From assembly GCA_003104895.1 (NCBI GenBank), contig PQAG01000053.1:1-9091 (forward strand): DNA of 9,091 nt. The letters run 5' to 3'. Origin of the DNA: Nitrosomonadales bacterium. Lineage in GTDB: Bacteria > Pseudomonadota > Gammaproteobacteria > Burkholderiales > Sulfuricellaceae. Under the pieces are notes generated by a model. It was not told the DNA's origin, searched no databases, and saw only the letters and a program-made list of their open reading frames with translations. A program made the position numbers and the translations under genes. Positions 6,073 to 9,091 of this stretch are shown here, piece by piece; within the stretch, counting starts at the first letter, position 1; the number at the start of each line of letters is the position of its first letter.

Positions 6073-7671
6073 ATGTTTGATTTCAAGGGGCTGATCAACG
6101 CCCTGCTGCGCAGGACCAGCGACGACCCCGTTGGCGACCTCAAATCCGCCACCATCTGGGTACAGGAACTGCCACAGAACGACATCCACCAGGCACAGAA
6201 GGAAATCGTCAAGGCCCTGGGCGGTCTCAACCGGAACACCGAAACCTCGCTCAAGGAACGGATACGGGTGCTGCTCTATCTGGACGGCAAGGCCAGTTCC
6301 CTGCAGGAAACCCTGTGCCGGGAATACCTTGCCGCAAGCGACGCCCCGGATAGCGCCGCGCGCCAGCTGCTTCCCGCCATTCTGCAGTTCTGGGAGGAAA
6401 TGGGGGCGGGCTATGAGCAATGCCTCCGCGCTTTTGCCCAGAACCCCGGCAATGCAAAAATCCGCGAACAGCTGCCGCTGCTGACCGCCAAGGCGCTGCA
6501 TTATCATGCCATGCAGGCAAAGTGGAGCCACATGCGCTACGTGCCGGTCGAAGCGCATGTGTGGCGCCGCCTGCACCGGCTTTACCTGTTCGCGGAACAG
6601 GAACAGATCGACCGCGTTCCCGTGCGGCTGCATCCTCAACAGGACGACACCAGCTGCGCCAGCGAGTACCTGCAGCCGATGATGCTGCATCTGGCCAACC
6701 CCGCCAGCCTGCGCCCGGCCCAGATCGAGAGCGTCGACCTGTGGCTCGACAGCTGGGCGAAGAGCCTGGTGATCGAGGCCGGTTTCCGCCCTCATCGCCA
6801 GCTCTATGCCGTCAACCTGGGCGACACCAAGCCGGCCAGAAAACTGCGCCGCAACATGCTGGGAGAAAAATACCGCTACTGGGGCATCGAACTGATGCTG
6901 GTGGCCATCGCCAAAATCGTGGAACAGCTCAGGCAGGGGGAACTGCCAGCCCGGCTCAAACTGGGCGAGGATTGCCGCCTGCCATCCTGCCTCGAACTGA
7001 TCGAGGAGGTCGCCGGGCGCTGGTCCGGGCAGTCCACCACGCGCAAACATGCGCGGGTAACGGCCGAAAAATCGCTGCTGGTGATGCAGGGTTTTGCCAA
7101 TGTCGTGGCGCATCTGCAGGGCGGCAGGAACAGGGGCGTCACGGCAACATTCAGCGTCGAGAACGCGAAAACACAAACTTCGCTCAAGCCGAGCGGAGAG
7201 CCCGAGCTGTTTGAGCCCGGAGCGCAGCAGTGGCAGGTGGAGAATGAATCCCTGAGCGGCTATGGCGTCACTTTCATGCGCAACAGCAAGGAACCGCTGA
7301 AAATCGGCACGCTGGTGGGCCTCAAGTCAGTCACCGGCAAGAGTTTTGCCATCGGCATCGTGCGCCGCATCAGCAACGAGCCCCCGCGCAAGGTCAACGC
7401 GGGCATCCAGACCCTGAGCCAGGCTGCCATCGTGGTCGGGCTTCACCCCCTGCCCGGCGAGCAGGGCACCCCCTGCCCGGCCATTTACCTGCCCGAACTG
7501 CCAAAACTGGAACTGGGACGCAGCCTGCTGCTGCCCGGCAGCGCGCACGCTCCAGCCCGCCTGGCTCAGCTCAAGGCGCAGGGGAAAAGCTACACCATTC
7601 GCCTGCATGCGGCGGTCGAGCACGGCCCGGATTATGTCCAGGCGGGGTTTGACGTGGTTGCCAAGGGCTGA
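6073..7671 (+). CDS. Uncharacterised protein with PilZ-like C-terminal region, possible c-di-GMP receptor
   Basis: 532 residues, no signal peptide or membrane segment, so probably cytoplasmic. Residues 1-320 look mainly helical, with runs such as 40-50, 60-85, 95-122 and 270-287, and match no enzyme motif I know. The C-terminal third is more strand-rich: LVGLKSV, FAIGIVRRI and AGIQTLSQAAIVVGL resemble the later strands of a PilZ barrel. The two c-di-GMP contact motifs of PilZ domains can be read: RxxxR as RKHAR (324-328) and a D/N-x-S-x-x-G motif as NESLSG (391-396). They lie about 62 residues apart, more than the usual 20-30, with a charged, low-order stretch between. A c-di-GMP binding role is inferred from these motifs and from the nearby GGDEF-EAL gene. 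The stop TGA overlaps the ATG of the carboxylesterase, so the two are translationally coupled. The gene is certainly coding; its function is unproven. Confidence 0.8.
   Translation: MFDFKGLINALLRRTSDDPVGDLKSATIWVQELPQNDIHQAQKEIVKALGGLNRNTETSLKERIRVLLYLDGKASSLQETLCREYLAASDAPDSAARQLLPAILQFWEEMGAGYEQCLRAFAQNPGNAKIREQLPLLTAKALHYHAMQAKWSHMRYVPVEAHVWRRLHRLYLFAEQEQIDRVPVRLHPQQDDTSCASEYLQPMMLHLANPASLRPAQIESVDLWLDSWAKSLVIEAGFRPHRQLYAVNLGDTKPARKLRRNMLGEKYRYWGIELMLVAIAKIVEQLRQGELPARLKLGEDCRLPSCLELIEEVAGRWSGQSTTRKHARVTAEKSLLVMQGFANVVAHLQGGRNRGVTATFSVENAKTQTSLKPSGEPELFEPGAQQWQVENESLSGYGVTFMRNSKEPLKIGTLVGLKSVTGKSFAIGIVRRISNEPPRKVNAGIQTLSQAAIVVGLHPLPGEQGTPCPAIYLPELPKLELGRSLLLPGSAHAPARLAQLKAQGKSYTIRLHAAVEHGPDYVQAGFDVVAKG
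7444..7481 (+). repeat. 15-base direct repeat with intervening complementary hexamer
   Basis: CACCCCCTGCCCGGC occurs at 7444-7458 and again at 7467-7481, inside the PilZ-like gene. GCAGGG at 7461-7466 can pair with CCCTGC on either side (7448-7453 or 7471-7476). The copies are 23 bases apart and so read in different frames, which points to a DNA-level duplication or chance in GC-rich sequence rather than a protein repeat. It encodes a proline- and glycine-rich segment just after the PilZ-like strands. Confidence 0.5.
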
Positions 7672-8333
7672 TGGACGCGCTTGAAATCGCCACCGGCGCC
7701 ACTCCCTCCTGCGCCGTCATCTGGCTGCACGGGCTGGGCGCCGACGGCCACGACTTCGCCCCCATCGTGCCCGAGCTTGGCCTGCCGTCCGGGCTGGCAG
7801 TGCGTTTCATCTTTCCGCACGCGCCGCTGCGGCCGGTCACCATCAACAACGGCTATGTCATGCCGGCCTGGTATGACGTGAAAAGCCTGGATCTGCGCCA
7901 GATCGAGGACGAAGCCGGCATCCGCGCCTCGCAGCAGGCGGTGGAGGCGCTGATCCGGCGCGAGGAAGCGCACGGCATTCCTGCCGCGCGCATCGTGCTG
8001 GCCGGTTTTTCCCAGGGCGGCGCCATCGCGCTTCACACCGGCCTGCGCCACGAGGCACGGCTGGCGGGCGTGCTGGCGCTGTCCACCTATCTGCCGCTGC
8101 CGCACACCCTGGCCAGCGAAGCCAGCCCGGCCAATGCCGGATTGCCGGTTTTCATGGCACACGGCACGGCAGACAGCGTCATTCCCGCCGCACAGGGCAT
8201 CGCCTCGCGCGATTGGCTGGAAGAACATGGCTATGCCGTGGATTGGAGGGAATATCCGATGACGCATTCCGTGTGCCAGGAGGAAATCACGGATATCGGG
8301 CAGTGGCTGGTGCGGGTGTTGGCGGCAGGGTAA
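7671..8333 (+). CDS. Carboxylesterase / phospholipase family hydrolase
   Basis: 220 residues, a cytoplasmic alpha/beta hydrolase of the abhydrolase_2 family (bacterial carboxylesterase II, acyl-protein thioesterase-like). Motifs in order: VIWLHGLGADGHDF (16-29) for the oxyanion hole; FIFPHAP (47-52); MPAWYD (64-69); nucleophile GFSQGG with S114; HGTADSVIP with D168; and MTHSV with H199. Length and triad numbering agree with Pseudomonas fluorescens carboxylesterase II (218 aa; Ser114, Asp168, His199 as I recall), so it likely hydrolyses short-chain carboxylic esters; the natural substrate is unknown. The ATG at 7671 shares its A with the TGA of the preceding gene (TGATG), with AAGGG just upstream, indicating translational re-initiation. 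It ends 17 bases before the convergent heptosyltransferase gene, with no clear terminator. Confidence 0.93.
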   Translation: MDALEIATGATPSCAVIWLHGLGADGHDFAPIVPELGLPSGLAVRFIFPHAPLRPVTINNGYVMPAWYDVKSLDLRQIEDEAGIRASQQAVEALIRREEAHGIPAARIVLAGFSQGGAIALHTGLRHEARLAGVLALSTYLPLPHTLASEASPANAGLPVFMAHGTADSVIPAAQGIASRDWLEEHGYAVDWREYPMTHSVCQEEITDIGQWLVRVLAAG

Positions 8334-8350
8334 ACCCCGCGAAAAACCCT

Positions 8351-9091
8351 TCACCTCGCCTGCAGCAGCTCCTCAACCGCCGCCAGCACGCGCCTGACCG
8401 GGATCGCCTCAAGACACTCGCTGCGCTTGCCGCCGCCGCAGCCATCGTTGCCGCAAGGGCGGCAGACATGGTCCGAAGTCAGAAGGCGGTGCGGCACGCG
8501 CCACGGCCCCCATTCGAGATCGCCGCTCGGGCCGAACAGGACTGCCAGCGGCGTCTGCATCGCCGCGGCGATGTGCATGGGCGCCGAATCGACGCCGACA
8601 AACACTTTGGCCATAGCCGTCAGCGCCGCCAGCTGTTTCAGGCTCAACTGGCCGGAAAAGTCCACCACCGGCTGCTCAAGCGGCGCCAGCATCTCCCGCA
8701 CCAGCGCCTGCTCGGCCGCATCCGGCGCCGCCGTGACCACAATCCGCTGGCCCTGGGCTTGCAGCGCGCGTATAAGTTCCGTCATGTGGCCGCTTGGCCA
8801 GCATTTGAACAGCCAGCGCGAAGCCGGGTGGATATGAATGAAGTCCCTGCCCGCCAGGCCATGCTGCGCCAGCCTGTGCCGCACATCCACTCGTGCCGCC
8901 TCGCCCGGCTCCAGCGTCAGCATGCGCTCACTCTCGTCCGGATAAATGCCGATCCGCCGCAAGGCGTCCAGATGCGTCTCGACCGTGTGGCGGAAGGTCC
9001 CGCCCGGAACGGGGTAGAAATGAGTAAAGCTGTTGCGCCAGAACCGGCCGCGCCCGCGCACATTGCGCGTCACGGCATGCGGCACGCCCAG
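8351..9091 (-). CDS. rfaQ: Lipopolysaccharide heptosyltransferase III-type glycosyltransferase (family GT9; 5' truncated by window edge)
   Basis: 246 residues are visible, and the frame stays open to base 9091, so the start lies outside; with a family length near 350, about 100 N-terminal residues are missing. The GTG at 9085 is internal. GT9 enzymes transfer heptose from ADP-heptose to the LPS inner core at the cytoplasmic face of the inner membrane. Motifs in the fragment: HPASRWLFKCWP (88-99), very typical of the RfaQ/WaaQ branch; VGVDSAPMHIAAA (165-177), the GT9 nucleotide-sugar binding loop; FGPSGDLEW (186-194); and a cysteine-bearing tail with C210, C213, C218 and C226 before ECLEAI. 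The assignment to RfaQ rather than RfaC or RfaF rests mainly on the SRWLFKCW motif and the Cys-rich tail. It is convergent with the carboxylesterase; its own operon partners are beyond the window. Confidence 0.85.
   Translation of the reverse strand: MGVPHAVTRNVRGRGRFWRNSFTHFYPVPGGTFRHTVETHLDALRRIGIYPDESERMLTLEPGEAARVDVRHRLAQHGLAGRDFIHIHPASRWLFKCWPSGHMTELIRALQAQGQRIVVTAAPDAAEQALVREMLAPLEQPVVDFSGQLSLKQLAALTAMAKVFVGVDSAPMHIAAAMQTPLAVLFGPSGDLEWGPWRVPHRLLTSDHVCRPCGNDGCGGGKRSECLEAIPVRRVLAAVEELLQAR

Noticed and set aside
6016..7176. Long minus-strand open frame (386 codons) opposite the PilZ-like gene
   Set aside because: It would cross the promoter and start of the plus-strand gene, has no ribosome site I can support, and is rich in His/Gln/Ala in the manner of antisense frames. 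The plus-strand frame has a ribosome site, a full-length reading frame and coupling to the esterase.
6420..7214. Plus-strand alternative frame (264 codons) inside the PilZ-like gene
   Set aside because: Arg/Ala/Pro/Gly-rich composition typical of a shifted frame in GC-rich DNA; no start signal.
7632..8354. Minus-strand open frame (240 codons) opposite the carboxylesterase
   Set aside because: The plus strand carries a complete Ser-Asp-His hydrolase over the same bases; the antisense frame shows no domain.
9083..9085. GTG at 9085 (minus strand) as start of a short heptosyltransferase
   Set aside because: The frame remains open to the window edge, and GT9 enzymes need an N-terminal domain of about 100 more residues; this is an internal valine codon of a truncated gene.

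Overview
The window reads as ordinary chromosome of a GC-rich Gram-negative bacterium, most likely a betaproteobacterium. The reasons are a SecA close to the proteobacterial form (about 909 residues when completed, C-terminal zinc finger), an LPS heptosyltransferase of the RfaQ type, a Mog very close to the proteobacterial enzyme, and a carboxylesterase matching the Pseudomonas type II form. I cannot name a genus from the sequence. No tRNA, rRNA, CRISPR array, insertion sequence, integrase or attachment site was found. There is no gene-free stretch over 300 bases; the largest gap is 131 bases.

Layout: (1) 1-2205, plus strand: secA, cut at its 5' end by the window edge. (2) 2217-5300, minus strand: a two-gene unit, transcribed right to left, made of an exported alpha/beta hydrolase followed after 3 nt by a membrane-bound GGDEF-EAL protein of 739 residues. 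It converges on secA, and the two stop codons lie inside a small inverted repeat. (3) 5301-5431: a divergent promoter region. (4) 5432-5989, plus: mog (molybdopterin adenylyltransferase). (5) 6073-8333, plus: a 532-residue protein with a PilZ-like C-terminal part, followed by a carboxylesterase whose ATG overlaps the upstream TGA. (6) 8351-9091, minus: an rfaQ-type heptosyltransferase, cut at its 5' end by the window edge and convergent with the esterase.

secA (protein export), mog (molybdenum cofactor) and rfaQ (LPS core) are housekeeping genes with no obvious functional link. The least explained part is the c-di-GMP theme: a sensor enzyme with both synthesis and breakdown motifs intact, co-transcribed with an exported hydrolase, and about 1.6 kb from it an uncharacterised protein carrying both halves of a PilZ-type c-di-GMP binding signature at unusual spacing, itself coupled to a second hydrolase. 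That these form one pathway is inference from proximity only. I see no clear evidence of a wholly new system here.
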